Assembly: GCF_000735455.1 (NCBI RefSeq)
Contig: NZ_JMPS01000068.1
Location: forward strand, 22,417-86,416
Origin: Yokenella regensburgei ATCC 49455
GTDB taxonomy: Bacteria; Pseudomonadota; Gammaproteobacteria; Enterobacterales; Enterobacteriaceae
Length of the DNA: 64,000 nt
Reading direction: 5' to 3'
Each line of letters opens with the position of its first letter. The stretch's first letter is position 1. Of this stretch, positions 22,502 through 32,600 are shown piece by piece. The position numbers and the translations under genes are program-made. The notes under the pieces are model-generated. The model made no database searches and was not told the DNA's origin. It worked only from the letters and a program-made list of their open reading frames with translations.

Positions 22502-22912
22502 ATGAAAAAATTAGCAATGGCGGGCGCGCTGCTGGCGCTGGCGGGATGCGTACAGGTGGATAATTACCACAACGTGGTGAAGGCGCCCGCACCGGCGAAA
22601 CTTGCGGGTTACTGGCAGTCGAAAGGGCCGCAGAGCGTGATGGTGAGCCCGGAGGCAATAGCCAGCCTGATTATTACCAAAGATGGCGATACGCTGGATT
22701 GCCGCCAGTGGCAGCGGGTGATTGCGGTGCCGGGTAAACTGATGCAGCGCAGTGACGATTACTACAACGTCACCAGCAAGCCGGATGTCTACAGCCTGGA
22801 TCTCGACGGTAGTACGCTTGAATACGATCGTATGGAGCTGCAGCGTGTCGATCGTCCGACGCAGGAATGCGCCGATGCGATGGCGAAAAATAACATCAAA
22901 CCGCTGAAGTAA
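22502..22912 (+). CDS. yedD: lipoprotein YedD
   Basis: Small predicted lipoprotein of unknown function, 136 residues from the ATG at 22502 (137 in E. coli). The signal peptide MKKLAMAGALLALAGC ends in a lipobox with the acylated Cys16. The mature part keeps LAGYWQSKGPQ, DGDTLDCRQWQRVIAVPGKL and the final RVDRP-TQECA. An in-frame GTG one codon upstream is less likely because AGGA is well placed for the ATG. It is convergent with amyA across a strong hairpin. Confidence 0.92.
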   Translation: MKKLAMAGALLALAGCVQVDNYHNVVKAPAPAKLAGYWQSKGPQSVMVSPEAIASLIITKDGDTLDCRQWQRVIAVPGKLMQRSDDYYNVTSKPDVYSLDLDGSTLEYDRMELQRVDRPTQECADAMAKNNIKPLK

Positions 22913-22918
22913 TCGGCT

Positions 22919-22942
22919 TCCCCGGCATTATCGCCGGGGATT
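22919..22942. terminator. bidirectional terminator between yedD and amyA
   Basis: CCCCGGC-attatc-GCCGGGG followed by ATTTTG, lying between two convergent stop codons. Confidence 0.8.
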
Positions 22943-22945
22943 TTG

Positions 22946-24433
22946 TTACAGCACATCCTCTATTACCCACACGCTGACGCTGCCGCCTTCGCAGGTAAAC
23001 GTCGCGTTGCCGTTGTCGTCGGTCTCGATGATTTCCTGACGATTGCCAAGAAAATCCTTCCAGCGTTTGCCGCCGTAGTTATCGCCAAGCGTCAGCGCTT
23101 TTTCACCATCGTCGCCGTTTGACATCACCACCACGCAACCGGGCGCATTGTCGGTACCGCTACGGCTGAAAGCGATACAGTTAGGGTGGTCGAAGTAAAG
23201 CGTCTGCACGCCGTGGGCGAAACGTTGACGGGCATCGATAAGCTCGTGCAACTGCTCGATGACCGGCATCTCGATGTTGTACTGGTTACCGTCGCGGCCA
23301 GTGTCCTCATAGCTGGCACCGAACAGATCCGGGTAAAACACGGAAGGCACACCGTTCTCGCGCAGCAGGATAAGCGCGTAGGCCAGCGGCTTAAACCAGG
23401 CTTCTACGGGGGCCTCCAGTGCCTGCAGCGGCTGGGTATCGTGATTGGCAACCAGCGTGACGGCGTGGAAGGGGTCTGCTTCGACCAGCGTGTTGGTAAA
23501 GATCTGACTCATGTCGTAGTCGCGGCCAAGGCGGGAAGCCTCGTGGAAATGCATTTGTAGCGGCGCGTCGAACAGCATGGTTTGCCCGTCGACCTGGTCG
23601 ATGTAGTTCTGCAGCTTATCGACCTCGTGCGACCAGTATTCCGCAACAATAAACAGCGGTTTATCGGTGACTTCCTGAACGTGCTCAATCCACTCCTTAT
23701 AAAACCAGGCCGGAATGTGTTTGACCGCATCAAGGCGAAAACCGTCGCAATGGGTCTGCTCCATCACCCAGCGTGCCCAGTATTTTATCTCTTCAGTTAC
23801 CGCATGATTGCGAAAATCAATGTTTTCGCCCATCAGGTAGTCGAAGTTGCCCATCTCATCATCGACCTGATCGTTCCAGCCGTCGCCGGTGTAGTCGTTG
23901 ACGATTTTAAACACCCCGTCTTCATCGGGGTTCTCGATATGGTCGACGCCGCTGAAGCATTTAAAATCCCAGATAAACTGTGAATACTGCCCTGCGCGAG
24001 CGGGGAAGGTGTAACGGGTCCATGCCTCGCATTCGACAATTTCATCGTCAATTTGGGTGCGATCCTGCTCGTTTACCCGCTGCACGCGGATCTGTTCTTT
24101 CTCGTCAGCGCCCATTTTGTGGTTGACCACCACATCGAGTAACACGGCAATGTCATGGTTTTTCAGTGCGTTAATGGCGGCCTGTAGCTGCGCCTTGTCG
24201 CCATATTTGGTGGCAATAGTGCCTTTCTGGTCAAATTCTCCGAGATCGAATAAGTCGTAGCTGTCGTAACCGACAGAGTAACCGCCCGATGCCCCTTTGT
24301 AAGCCGGGGGAAGCCAAATCATGTTGACGCCGATTTCGTTGAGATTGGGGGCCAGCGCTTCAACTTCTCGCCACAATTCACCGCCCGCAGGGTAATACCA
24401 GTGAAAGCATTGTAGTAAGGTGGGGTTGCGCAT
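22946..24433 (-). CDS. amyA: cytoplasmic alpha-amylase AmyA
   Basis: Glycoside hydrolase family 13 alpha-amylase that hydrolyses internal alpha-1,4 bonds of maltodextrins and glycogen-derived chains in the cytoplasm; there is no signal peptide. From the ATG at 24433 it starts [15 protein letters not shown] and has 495 residues, exactly the E. coli length. The catalytic regions are present in order: [16 protein letters not shown] (nucleophile Asp), the acid Glu in FIVAEYW, and VANHDTQP. An open extension to 24463 is unsupported. It lies between yedD and the fliDST operon and is probably transcribed separately. Confidence 0.96.
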   Translation of the reverse strand: MRNPTLLQCFHWYYPAGGELWREVEALAPNLNEIGVNMIWLPPAYKGASGGYSVGYDSYDLFDLGEFDQKGTIATKYGDKAQLQAAINALKNHDIAVLLDVVVNHKMGADEKEQIRVQRVNEQDRTQIDDEIVECEAWTRYTFPARAGQYSQFIWDFKCFSGVDHIENPDEDGVFKIVNDYTGDGWNDQVDDEMGNFDYLMGENIDFRNHAVTEEIKYWARWVMEQTHCDGFRLDAVKHIPAWFYKEWIEHVQEVTDKPLFIVAEYWSHEVDKLQNYIDQVDGQTMLFDAPLQMHFHEASRLGRDYDMSQIFTNTLVEADPFHAVTLVANHDTQPLQALEAPVEAWFKPLAYALILLRENGVPSVFYPDLFGASYEDTGRDGNQYNIEMPVIEQLHELIDARQRFAHGVQTLYFDHPNCIAFSRSGTDNAPGCVVVMSNGDDGEKALTLGDNYGGKRWKDFLGNRQEIIETDDNGNATFTCEGGSVSVWVIEDVL

Positions 24434-24538
24434 TCCGCTGCTCCATAAGATGAGGAGCCTCAAGTATGGCTGACGAAGCGGGAAAATGCCTGGCGCGCAG
24501 TGCGCGCCAGCGAATCTCTGGAGGGGATGTTTCCGGAA

Positions 24539-24904
24539 TTACTGGGAGTTGAATTCGTTGGGGAACAGAATATTACCTGAGAGACTGCCATAGGCCGTGG
24601 TCACGGATTTTTGCTTTCCGGTCTGGTTTATCAGTACCTGAAGCTCACTCATCCTTTCCTGCAACAACGTTTTAAGTCGGGCTTCGTTGTCGAGGATCTG
24701 TGCCAGCAGTATCCGGGCTTTATCCTGAAACAGCGTGTTATTGGCGGGCAAGGGCTGCCCGGCAATACGTTCGACCATCGTCACGTAGGTGACCTCATGT
24801 TCAACCAGCTCATCCCATTTACCCTCATGGGCAAGACTGAGCAGGGTATGACTTAAAGCCAACAGGGCGTGCCAGTTCTGAAGTGATGGGATGGAGTCGG
24901 TCAT
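24539..24904 (-). CDS. fliT: flagellar chaperone FliT
   Basis: Export chaperone for the filament cap protein FliD; when free it binds FlhDC and represses class II flagellar genes. From the ATG at 24904 it has 121 residues, as in E. coli, and is largely helical. The identity is less obvious than for its neighbours, but it keeps the KWDELVEHEVTYV region and the LDNEARLKTLLQERM-type helix that contacts FliD. The start overlaps the fliS stop as TGATG. An upstream extension would lie within fliS. Confidence 0.93.
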   Translation of the reverse strand: MTDSIPSLQNWHALLALSHTLLSLAHEGKWDELVEHEVTYVTMVERIAGQPLPANNTLFQDKARILLAQILDNEARLKTLLQERMSELQVLINQTGKQKSVTTAYGSLSGNILFPNEFNSQ

Positions 24905-25314
24905 CAGAACACGTCCTGGAGTGAAGGTGAACTTGGGCCAATCTGTTTCCATGCGTCAGCAATATTATTCAGCAGTGCTTCCACTTCTGAAATTGCTGCG
25001 ACATCGTTACGCAGGTTGGCATGCAGCAACCGCCTGACCATATAGTCATACAACGCTGACAGGTTATGGGGGAGTTCTCCACCAACGTCCATGTTCAGTC
25101 CGGCCTTCAGTCCATTATCGATGATATTGATAGCCTTAGAGAGTGATTCTCCCTTAGCCACAATATCACCTTGCTCCAGAAATAGACGGGCACGCACCAT
25201 TGCACTGAGCGCGCCGTCAAACAGCATCACGACGAGCTGGTGCGGGCTGGCGCTCAGCACCGCACTTTCCAACCCGACTTTCTGGTAGGCCTGAACACCA
25301 GAATTGTTGTACAT
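24904..25314 (-). CDS. fliS: flagellin chaperone FliS
   Basis: Cytoplasmic chaperone that binds the C-terminus of FliC, preventing premature polymerisation and escorting it to the export gate. It has 136 residues as in E. coli, an all-helical four-helix bundle, starting MYNNSGVQAYQKVGLESAV with the conserved HQLVVMLFDGA. It lies nine bases after fliD and overlaps fliT. It must handle the shortened FliC of this strain, whose C-terminal FliS-binding region is intact. Confidence 0.96.
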   Translation of the reverse strand: MYNNSGVQAYQKVGLESAVLSASPHQLVVMLFDGALSAMVRARLFLEQGDIVAKGESLSKAINIIDNGLKAGLNMDVGGELPHNLSALYDYMVRRLLHANLRNDVAAISEVEALLNNIADAWKQIGPSSPSLQDVF

Positions 25315-25323
25315 ATCAGTTCC

Positions 25324-26754
25324 TTAACTGCTTTTGGTGAATTGCTGAGTCAGATAGTTAGAGGTGTTGGTTAACTTGTTCACCAGCGAACTCAGGTTTG
25401 TAAACTGCGTTTTGTAACGCGCCATAGTGGCATCGATAGACGCCTGCATATCGTCGTAGCGTTGGTCCAGGCTCTTCAGCGTGCTGTTGATACCGTTTTT
25501 GGCGTTCTGCACCACACCTTCTTTACCGGTGGTGGTACTCAGCATGGTGGTGAGCTTGTTGTTCATCATGGTGGCGAAACCGGTGGTTTTACCATCGCCC
25601 ATGAAGTAGCTCTGCACGCCTTCCGGGTTATCGGTTAATGCCTGGGTCAGTTTCTTGTCATCAATTTTCAGGTTACCGAGCGAGCCGTCAGCGCCAATGT
25701 TCGGATCCTGGGTGATACCCAACTGGGTCATCAGCTTGTAAGCGCCGCCGCTCTGAACTTCAGTCAGCAGGCCGCGTAAATCGGCTTGTACGGAGCGAAC
25801 CTGGCTGTCACCAATCAGCGGGCCGCTGTCGGTAGACTGCGCTTTGCCTGGGTCAACTTTGACGTATTTGGTCAGGCTGGCAATCGTCGACTGCAGCGAG
25901 TTGTATGCTGCCACCCAGTCGGTGATCGCTTTTTTGTTTGTATCGGTTGAGCGTGATAACTCGAGGTTTTCATCAGCCTTGCTTTGCGCTTTCAGTGACA
26001 GAGTCACACCCGGCAGTACGTCAGAGATGGTGTTGGACTCGCGCTCAATGTCGATATTGTTCACGGTCACTTTCGCATTCTGCGACTTTGTTTGCAGGGT
26101 CATGGCACCGGTTTGGCTGCTGGAGTCGAAGCCAATCACACCCTGCAGGGTGTCATCACCCGTAACGGTCACGGTCATATCACCGCTGACGCCGGTGGAT
26201 TTAGAGGTCAGCATCAGGCGGTAATCGCCGTCGGTGGCCTTTATCACGGTGGCATTCACGTTGCCGCCGGATTTGTTAATCGCGCTCGCGATACCGTTCA
26301 GGGAGGTGTCGGAGTCAGACAGCGTCACCTTCAACGGCGTTTTGGTACCCGGCTGGGTAATCGTAATGTCTCGCGTGCCTCCGGTAGTGGCACCCAACTG
26401 CGCGGTGTTGCTGGCCTGCTTACCGGTGGTCAACGCCTGAGCTTTGGCGAGTTGAGCAACGTTAATCGTATACGAACCCACTGACGCGCCGCTGGTTGAG
26501 GTGGCGGTAAACGCGGTGTTGGTACTGGTTACCGTCGTGGAGCTCCAGGTATCCGCTTTACCCAGGTTGGCGGTTGCAGTCTGCAGGCTCTGCAGGGAGC
26601 TTTGCAGCTTGCCCCACGCGCTCAGCTGCGCGTTATAAGTGCTCTGCTGACGGGTGATGATGTTCAGCTTGCTTTGTTCTGCCGTTTCCAACTGGGTGTA
26701 AAGGTCATTAAGGTTCAGGTTTGTTCCCGCACCAAGGTTGCTGATTGAAGCCAT
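25324..26754 (-). CDS. fliD: flagellar filament cap protein FliD
   Basis: Forms the pentameric cap at the filament tip that guides flagellin folding. It has 476 residues (468 in E. coli). The conserved N-terminal coiled-coil domain (residues 1-110, ASISNLGAGTNLNLNDLYTQL) and C-terminal domain (SSLVNKLTNTSNYLTQQF) flank a variable middle, as expected. A perfect-spacing sigma-28 promoter lies upstream at 26793-26819, opposed to the fliC promoter. It is the first gene of fliDST. Confidence 0.96.
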   Translation of the reverse strand: MASISNLGAGTNLNLNDLYTQLETAEQSKLNIITRQQSTYNAQLSAWGKLQSSLQSLQTATANLGKADTWSSTTVTSTNTAFTATSTSGASVGSYTINVAQLAKAQALTTGKQASNTAQLGATTGGTRDITITQPGTKTPLKVTLSDSDTSLNGIASAINKSGGNVNATVIKATDGDYRLMLTSKSTGVSGDMTVTVTGDDTLQGVIGFDSSSQTGAMTLQTKSQNAKVTVNNIDIERESNTISDVLPGVTLSLKAQSKADENLELSRSTDTNKKAITDWVAAYNSLQSTIASLTKYVKVDPGKAQSTDSGPLIGDSQVRSVQADLRGLLTEVQSGGAYKLMTQLGITQDPNIGADGSLGNLKIDDKKLTQALTDNPEGVQSYFMGDGKTTGFATMMNNKLTTMLSTTTGKEGVVQNAKNGINSTLKSLDQRYDDMQASIDATMARYKTQFTNLSSLVNKLTNTSNYLTQQFTKSS

Positions 26755-26792
26755 ACAAATTTTCCTTTATGTATTTTGGTCGTTTGAGACTT

Positions 26793-26819
26793 TTATCGGC
26801 GCGGTGTCGGAAAAGTTTA
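26793..26819 (-). promoter_or_regulatory. sigma-28 (FliA) promoter of fliDST
   Basis: On the minus strand: TAAACTTT, 11 bases, GCCGATAA. This matches the FliA consensus (TAAAGTTT-N11-GCCGATAA) at nearly every position and lies about 40 bases upstream of the fliD start. Confidence 0.92.
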
Positions 26820-27072
26820 CATAAAGAGGAAAAAAATAATCCCTGGAATAGCCGAGGGGATTGCGGGCTTATGCAGGGATTGCCTGTGCATAAAATTAAC
26901 GCAGTAGAGAAATTCGCCATTGGCGATCGCGTATTAATAATAAGGAAGAAAGTCAGAAAGGGCAGGCAGGTAAAAATTCCCCTTAAATAACGCCAATATA
27001 TTTACCTGAGGAAAAATATAATATTAAAAATCCTTATATATCAATGGTTAATGATTTTTTTCATTTTGATTC

Positions 27073-27099
27073 TAAAGTCTTGTTAACTGCCGCCGATAC
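27073..27099 (+). promoter_or_regulatory. sigma-28 (FliA) promoter of fliC
   Basis: TAAAGTCT (27073-27080), 11 bases, GCCGATAC (27092-27099), a near-consensus FliA promoter about 75 bases upstream of the fliC start. The 418-base fliD-fliC gap holds this and the divergent fliD promoter; small ORFs drawn across it are not credible. Confidence 0.92.
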
Positions 27100-27172
27100 C
27101 CTTTTTGACGGTGAGAGACGCCGTGGGTGTTAGGCACCGACCCTAGAATCTAATTTATGAAGGAAACGAATC

Positions 27173-28009
27173 ATGGCAGTTATCAATACTAACCTGTTGT
27201 CCCTGACCACTCAGAACAACCTGAACAAATCTCAGTCTTCTCTGGGCACCGCTATCGAGCGTCTGTCCTCCGGTCTGCGTATCAACAGCGCGAAAGATGA
27301 CGCTGCTGGTCAGGCGATTGCTAACCGCATGAACTCTCAGATCAAGGGTATGACCCAGGCCGCTCGTAACGCGAACGACGGTATCTCCATGGTGCAGACC
27401 GCTGAAGGTAACCTGAACGAAATCAACACCAACTTACAGCGTATCCGTGAACTGTCTGTACAGGCAGCAACCGACACCAACGGCGCAACCGACCTGAAAT
27501 CAGTTAACACTGAAATCACTCAGCGTCTGGCTGAAATCGACCGTATCGCTGGTTCCGCGAACTTCAACGGTAAAAAACTGCTGGACGGTTCTGTCACTGG
27601 CGCCCTGAAAATTCAGGTTGGTGCAGGTACTTCTGCTAACGATACCATCGCTATCGACAGCACTGCGCTGATCAACGCCACTTCCGGTACCCTGGACGCT
27701 GGCCTGAGCACCTCCATCACTGATAACTCCTCTGCACAGGCAGTTATCTCTGCGGCCGATGCTGCTATCGCGAAAATCGATACCGCTCGTTCCAACATGG
27801 GTGCGATTCAGAACCGTTTCGAATCTACCATCAACAACCTGAACAACTCTATCAACAACCTGTCTGCTGCTCAGTCCCGTATCCAGGATGCTGACTACGC
27901 GACCGAAGTTTCCAACATGTCCCGCGCGCAGATCCTGCAGCAGGCTGGTACTTCTGTTCTGTCTCAGGCAAACCAGGTTCCGCAGGCAATGCTGTCCCTG
28001 CTGCGTTAA
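27173..28009 (+). CDS. fliC: flagellin FliC, short D0/D1-type
   Basis: Filament subunit, only 278 residues against 498 in E. coli K-12. The N-terminal D0/D1 half (MAVINTNLLSLTTQNNLNKS, SSGLRINSAKDDAAGQAIANR, QRIRELSVQ at 89-97, the TLR5-recognised helix) and the C-terminal D1/D0 half (SRIQDADYATEVSNMS to QAMLSLLR) are intact. The outer D2/D3 domains are missing. Residues 140-188 form a short Ser/Thr-rich loop with about sixteen hydroxyl residues, plausible O-glycosylation sites. AAGGAAACG precedes the ATG. A modification island lies directly downstream. The gene keeps highly optimised codons, unlike the island. Confidence 0.97.
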   Translation: MAVINTNLLSLTTQNNLNKSQSSLGTAIERLSSGLRINSAKDDAAGQAIANRMNSQIKGMTQAARNANDGISMVQTAEGNLNEINTNLQRIRELSVQAATDTNGATDLKSVNTEITQRLAEIDRIAGSANFNGKKLLDGSVTGALKIQVGAGTSANDTIAIDSTALINATSGTLDAGLSTSITDNSSAQAVISAADAAIAKIDTARSNMGAIQNRFESTINNLNNSINNLSAAQSRIQDADYATEVSNMSRAQILQQAGTSVLSQANQVPQAMLSLLR

Positions 28010-28028
28010 TATCGACGCACTTTGCACA

Positions 28029-28057
28029 AAAGGTTGCTGGCGACAGCAACCTTTTTT
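28029..28057 (+). terminator. rho-independent terminator of fliC
   Basis: AAGGTTGCTG-gcga-CAGCAACCTT followed by a T-run, 20 bases past the fliC stop. It should largely insulate the downstream modification genes from the strong fliC promoter. Confidence 0.92.
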
Positions 28058-28221
28058 TCGTCTCTCTCCAGGGAAGCCTGAGAGACAATGTACAAAATAA
28101 GCCCCTGATCCTGCGTTTTATCCCCTCATCACTCCTGCATCTGCGGTGATACCGTAATCAGAATGACTTCTCTTTGCCTGAGCGAAGGCTGCTCCGTTTG
28201 CATCAACATTGAGCTAATAAC

Positions 28222-29646
28222 ATGAATAAGTTTTCACGTACCCGTGCGTTGCATCAGTACTATCGCGATGTATTTACCAAAGTCATCGATTTACCTGATT
28301 CAGACAGGCTTCCTGCCCAGGCGGTTGCTGAAATTTTGCAGTTCCGCAACACCGACCTCGATACGATGAAACCCATTATCATGGCGACGGAAACCGGGCT
28401 CAGTGCGGAGAAAGAGGCGGCCCTGAAGGCCATGATGTATGCGCTAACCCTGGCGAACAATGCTTTCGATGTGAAGAACGAAGGGCAGCGTTATACCGTT
28501 CCGCCGGAAATGGCTGAGAGCATCACCAACTATATTGTTGCTGCTCTGCAGAGCGACAATTCGGTTACCAATCTGGTTGTCGCTATTCAGATTTTATTCC
28601 GTATCAATGAAATTGAATCCGCGCTATTCCTTATATCTAATAATCTCTCCACGCTCAGCCAGCAGGCGGCGGTGCTTAAAATTCTGCTGCTGATTTGCCT
28701 GATGGAAGAAGATGACAATCAACTGCAGATAGTGATCCAGCATATGACGGCGGATTCTGAGCTGATTGGTGAGGATCCGTTCACGCTGCTGATGATCGTC
28801 TGCGGTATTTATAAGCTGGGCGGTTGCCCTGATTCATATATTGATTTTACGCCGCTACAGAGCGCGCATACCGAACTTGATACCTCGCGCTATCAGTGGC
28901 TTATTCCGCACAGCAAAAATGGTAAAACCACGGTGCTGATTGCCTGCGACAAAGGCTATTTCCTCCAGCACGCCAAAGCGCTGGTGGCCTCTGTCTATGA
29001 GACTAACGGCTGCGAGCTGAATGTGCATCTGCATATTTATAACTGCGACGACGGGCTCGAAGCTCAGGTTCATGAACTTGCTGCCTGCTTCCCGGGGTTA
29101 GCGCTTTCTCTGAGTCATGAAGAGGTGAAAACCACGCAGGGGATCAACGTCCACTATGCTTCCCGTCGATTCGTATTCATGAGCCATGCGCTGGAAGTCT
29201 TTGCCGCACCGATCCTGCTGCTCGATGCCGACTGCCTGGTGCGCAATTCATGGCAAGCAACACTTACTGCGCTCGGAGCGCAGAAATTATTCCTGACCAA
29301 CAACGAATCGGCACCGCTGTGGGAGCGTGTTCAGGGCGGCTTCCTGTACGCCGAGCCGGACACGATTTCACAGCGCTATCTCGATATCGTCGCGCGCTTT
29401 ATCGATCACAACCTGATGCGCGGGAATGTGGTCTGGTTCCTCGACCAGGTGGCGTTGTCGTTTGCCGTTGATGCGATGCCTGCCATTGAGCAGATGAGCA
29501 TTGGTCGGGTTGACCCCTCGCTAGTTATCGACACACGTCACCATGACCAGACGTTCAGTTGGGTGGTCACCACCTACAAAAAAGGCGGTGGCAACTGGCA
29601 GCAGTATAAAACCGCACTCTGCGAGAAATATTTCCCGGCACATTAA
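28222..29646 (+). CDS. putative flagellin glycosyltransferase (GT-A-like, DxD)
   Basis: A 474-residue cytoplasmic protein with no membrane segment. Residues 1-225 are helical and unrecognised. Residues about 233-470 look like a GT-A nucleotide-sugar transferase: KTTVLIACDKGYFLQHAKAL, then VHLHIYNCDDG, and a DxD-type metal/nucleotide motif in ILLLDADCLV (Asp335-Ala-Asp337), with GNVVWFLDQVAL near the C-terminus (a WFLDQ motif as in GT8-like enzymes). Its place right after fliC, and the sugar-modifying genes that follow, suggest it glycosylates flagellin. The ribosome site is weak, and no sigma-28 promoter is visible in the 28059-28221 gap. The family assignment is inference from motifs; donor and acceptor are unknown. 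Confidence 0.65.
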   Translation: MNKFSRTRALHQYYRDVFTKVIDLPDSDRLPAQAVAEILQFRNTDLDTMKPIIMATETGLSAEKEAALKAMMYALTLANNAFDVKNEGQRYTVPPEMAESITNYIVAALQSDNSVTNLVVAIQILFRINEIESALFLISNNLSTLSQQAAVLKILLLICLMEEDDNQLQIVIQHMTADSELIGEDPFTLLMIVCGIYKLGGCPDSYIDFTPLQSAHTELDTSRYQWLIPHSKNGKTTVLIACDKGYFLQHAKALVASVYETNGCELNVHLHIYNCDDGLEAQVHELAACFPGLALSLSHEEVKTTQGINVHYASRRFVFMSHALEVFAAPILLLDADCLVRNSWQATLTALGAQKLFLTNNESAPLWERVQGGFLYAEPDTISQRYLDIVARFIDHNLMRGNVVWFLDQVALSFAVDAMPAIEQMSIGRVDPSLVIDTRHHDQTFSWVVTTYKKGGGNWQQYKTALCEKYFPAH

Positions 29647-29686
29647 CCCTGTGCCGTCTGTACAGATTTGAATACGGAAGCGACCA

Positions 29687-32600
29687 GTGAAAACGTTGTA
29701 CCAGAATCGATACCTTACGCCCGCGTCTTTGCGCGCCAGCGCCATGCTGAGCGGCATGGAGACGGCACCTTCCGCCCATGCCCGCATCATGGAGCTGGGA
29801 TGTGGCAGCGCAGAAACGCTCATTGCCCATGCTCGCGCATGGCCACAGAGCGTGTGCATTGGCATTGATATTGATGAGCAACTGATAGCGCAGGCAGGTA
29901 GCACCATTGCCGCCCTTGAGCTCAGCAACGTTGCGACTTATGCCATCGGGTTGAACGATCTGCTGGCCGTCTCTCCTGGAGAGCTTGATTACATCATTTT
30001 GCATGGCGTCTTTGCCTGTCTGGGTGAGGCCGAGCGTGAGGCGGTGCTGGCATGGTGCCAACAGCACCTGGCTGCTAACGGTATTATCAGTCTACGGCAC
30101 GCCGTATTACCCGGAGGTAGCGAAGCGCAGCAGCTTCGCGATGCACTGGCGTTTCATATTCAGCGTGGCGATGCCAACGACTCCCCGTTGGTGAGCGCCA
30201 GAGCCATGCTCGGATGGATGGCGCTGACTTTGCCTGAGGGGAGCCTCAGGCAAACGGTGCTGGAAGCCGAAGCGCTGGACGATAACGCGCTGACCGTTCA
30301 GTGGCTGCTGGAGCCCGCGCCGGCTCGCTGGTATAGCGAATTCTGCCAGCAGTTGGCAGGACAAGGCCTGTACCCGCTGGGCGATGCACTCCCGCACGCT
30401 TCGCTGGCAATTGCCTGTGGGGAGAGTATTCATCAGTTGCACAGTGCAATCGCCAGCGGTACGTCGCACGCGATTGCCCAGCAGTATCTCGACATTGCAA
30501 CAGGTCGGGGGGAGCGGGTGACGCTGCTGACCACTCAGGCAGAACGTGGCGTTCCTGCAGAACCCAATCTTGCGAGGCTCGAAGACCTGCACTGGGCGGG
30601 TAATTTCACCCGAATGGTGACCGACAAAGGGTTTATTGCCAACGGGCATCTCAGCGCCAGCGGTCAGCCGCTCAGTACGGAAAACCCGGTCATGCTGCAA
30701 ATTCTCGATCTGCTGGGCGCGGCGTGGCCGCTGAGCCTCAGCGTGGAGCAACTGATCTTCAACACACGGCTGCCGGAAAAAAATGATGAGGTCCGTGAGC
30801 CAGTGCTCGCTGCGTTAACCGAACTTTTTCTGCTCCGCCCGGAAGGGCTGCACTGGAGCGCCGAGCCGGGGCCGTATAACGCGAATAGCCAAAACACGCT
30901 GCTGGTGCTGGGGGATAGCGAACTGACCAACCTGTGGGGCGTCGGCGTTGAGGTCACCGCTGGGGAGCGGGAGTACCTGGCCGGTGCGATGACGACGGTG
31001 GATGATGAGAGCTGGCAGCATTTCTTATCGCTGCGCGCTAAAGGTGTGCTGATTGGTTCTGCTCAGGCCTGGAAAGTGGCGATACAGCGGTTCCTACGCG
31101 AAGGAACACTTTCCCGCCTGAAGCCGATGATTACTACGCTGCTGTTACTGAGCGTGGGTATGAAACGGGGTGGCCTGCTCGCCGATAACGTCGGCGTACC
31201 GGAGTTACCTGCGCCAGAAGACGATGGTGCTATTGATGAATTATACAGCCACGTCAATTTGCTGATTCGTCAGGGGAAATCCCAGCAGGCGCGCGAATAT
31301 ACCTTCGCGTTATTGAACGAATCACCCGACGATCTGCATATTCTGCGCTGCTATTCGCGCACCTGTGTCCTGACCAGCGCCTGGCAGGAAGCGCTGTCGG
31401 CGCTTTGCCAACTGATGGGGCACTTCTGCTCCAGCCTCGATATTTACTACGACCTGGCGACGGCGTTGCAAAAGACCGGCGATCGTCATCATGCGCAGAA
31501 AATTATCCATGGTTTGCTGCGCCTGGACAGCAAAAGTGCCGGGTTCTGGCACTCGCTGGCTACGCTACACCAGATGCAGGGCCAGGCGCAGTTAGCGGAA
31601 AAATGCAGCCGTGAGGCTTTCCGCCATCAGCCAAATAATGCCCGCTATCTTGGGACGCTGGGAGTGATCCTCAGCGATAACCAGAAGCTGGATGAAGCCA
31701 GATACTTCCTCGAAAAAGCGCTGGAGCTGAAGCCGAATGATTTTGACTGCTTCACCAGCCTGCTGTTCGTGTTGACCCACGATCATACGGTGACCGCGCA
31801 GCAGCAGCTGGAGATGCATAAAGAGTACGGCCGCCGGGTGGATGCCTGGGCGGCGGGCGAGATGCTCGAGCACTATGCGCCAGTGGATAAAAATCCGACG
31901 CGGAAATTACGCATTGGTTTTGTCTCGGGCGATCTGCGTAACCACCCGGTCAGCAACTTCCTGCTGCCGTTCTGGGACAGCTTTAACCGCGAGCACTTTG
32001 AACTGGTGGGCTATAACGCCTCGCCGACCCACGACTGGATGACCGACAGGTTACAGGCAGGGGCGGTGCTGTGGCGCAATGTCGAGCTGATGAGCGATGT
32101 AGAACTGGCAAAACAGATTAACGCTGATGCCATCGATATTCTTATCGATCTCTCGGGGCATACCACCTACACGCGTATTCCGGCGTTTGCACTGCGACCG
32201 GCACCGGTACAGATGACGTGGATTGGTTATCCGGGCACTTCCGGTATTGCGGCGATGGATTATCGCCTGCTGTCGATGGGCTGTCTTAATCCACCGGGTC
32301 TGGAAAAACAGTTCCTCGAAAAAGTGATTTACGTACCGATGGATAAGCTGTTTTCACCCGAGAAGAACAGTCCGGAAATCAGCGAACTGCCCGCGCTCAG
32401 TAAGGGTTACATCACCTTTGGTAGCTTCAACCGACCAAAGAAAATTAACCCGGAAGTGCTGCAGCTGTGGGCTTCGATCCTCACTCAGTATCCGCAATCA
32501 CGGCTGCACATTGGCTTTATGGATGATGAACGTATCAGGCGGCAGATAACGCGGCAGCTCGTCGAGCTTGGCGTGGCGGAAGAGCGCCTCTCGTTCCAGG

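Noticed and set aside
26745..26990. 81-codon ORF in the fliD-fliC intergenic region
   Set aside because: It overlaps the fliD start and the fliD sigma-28 promoter, with no ribosome site and no recognisable sequence.
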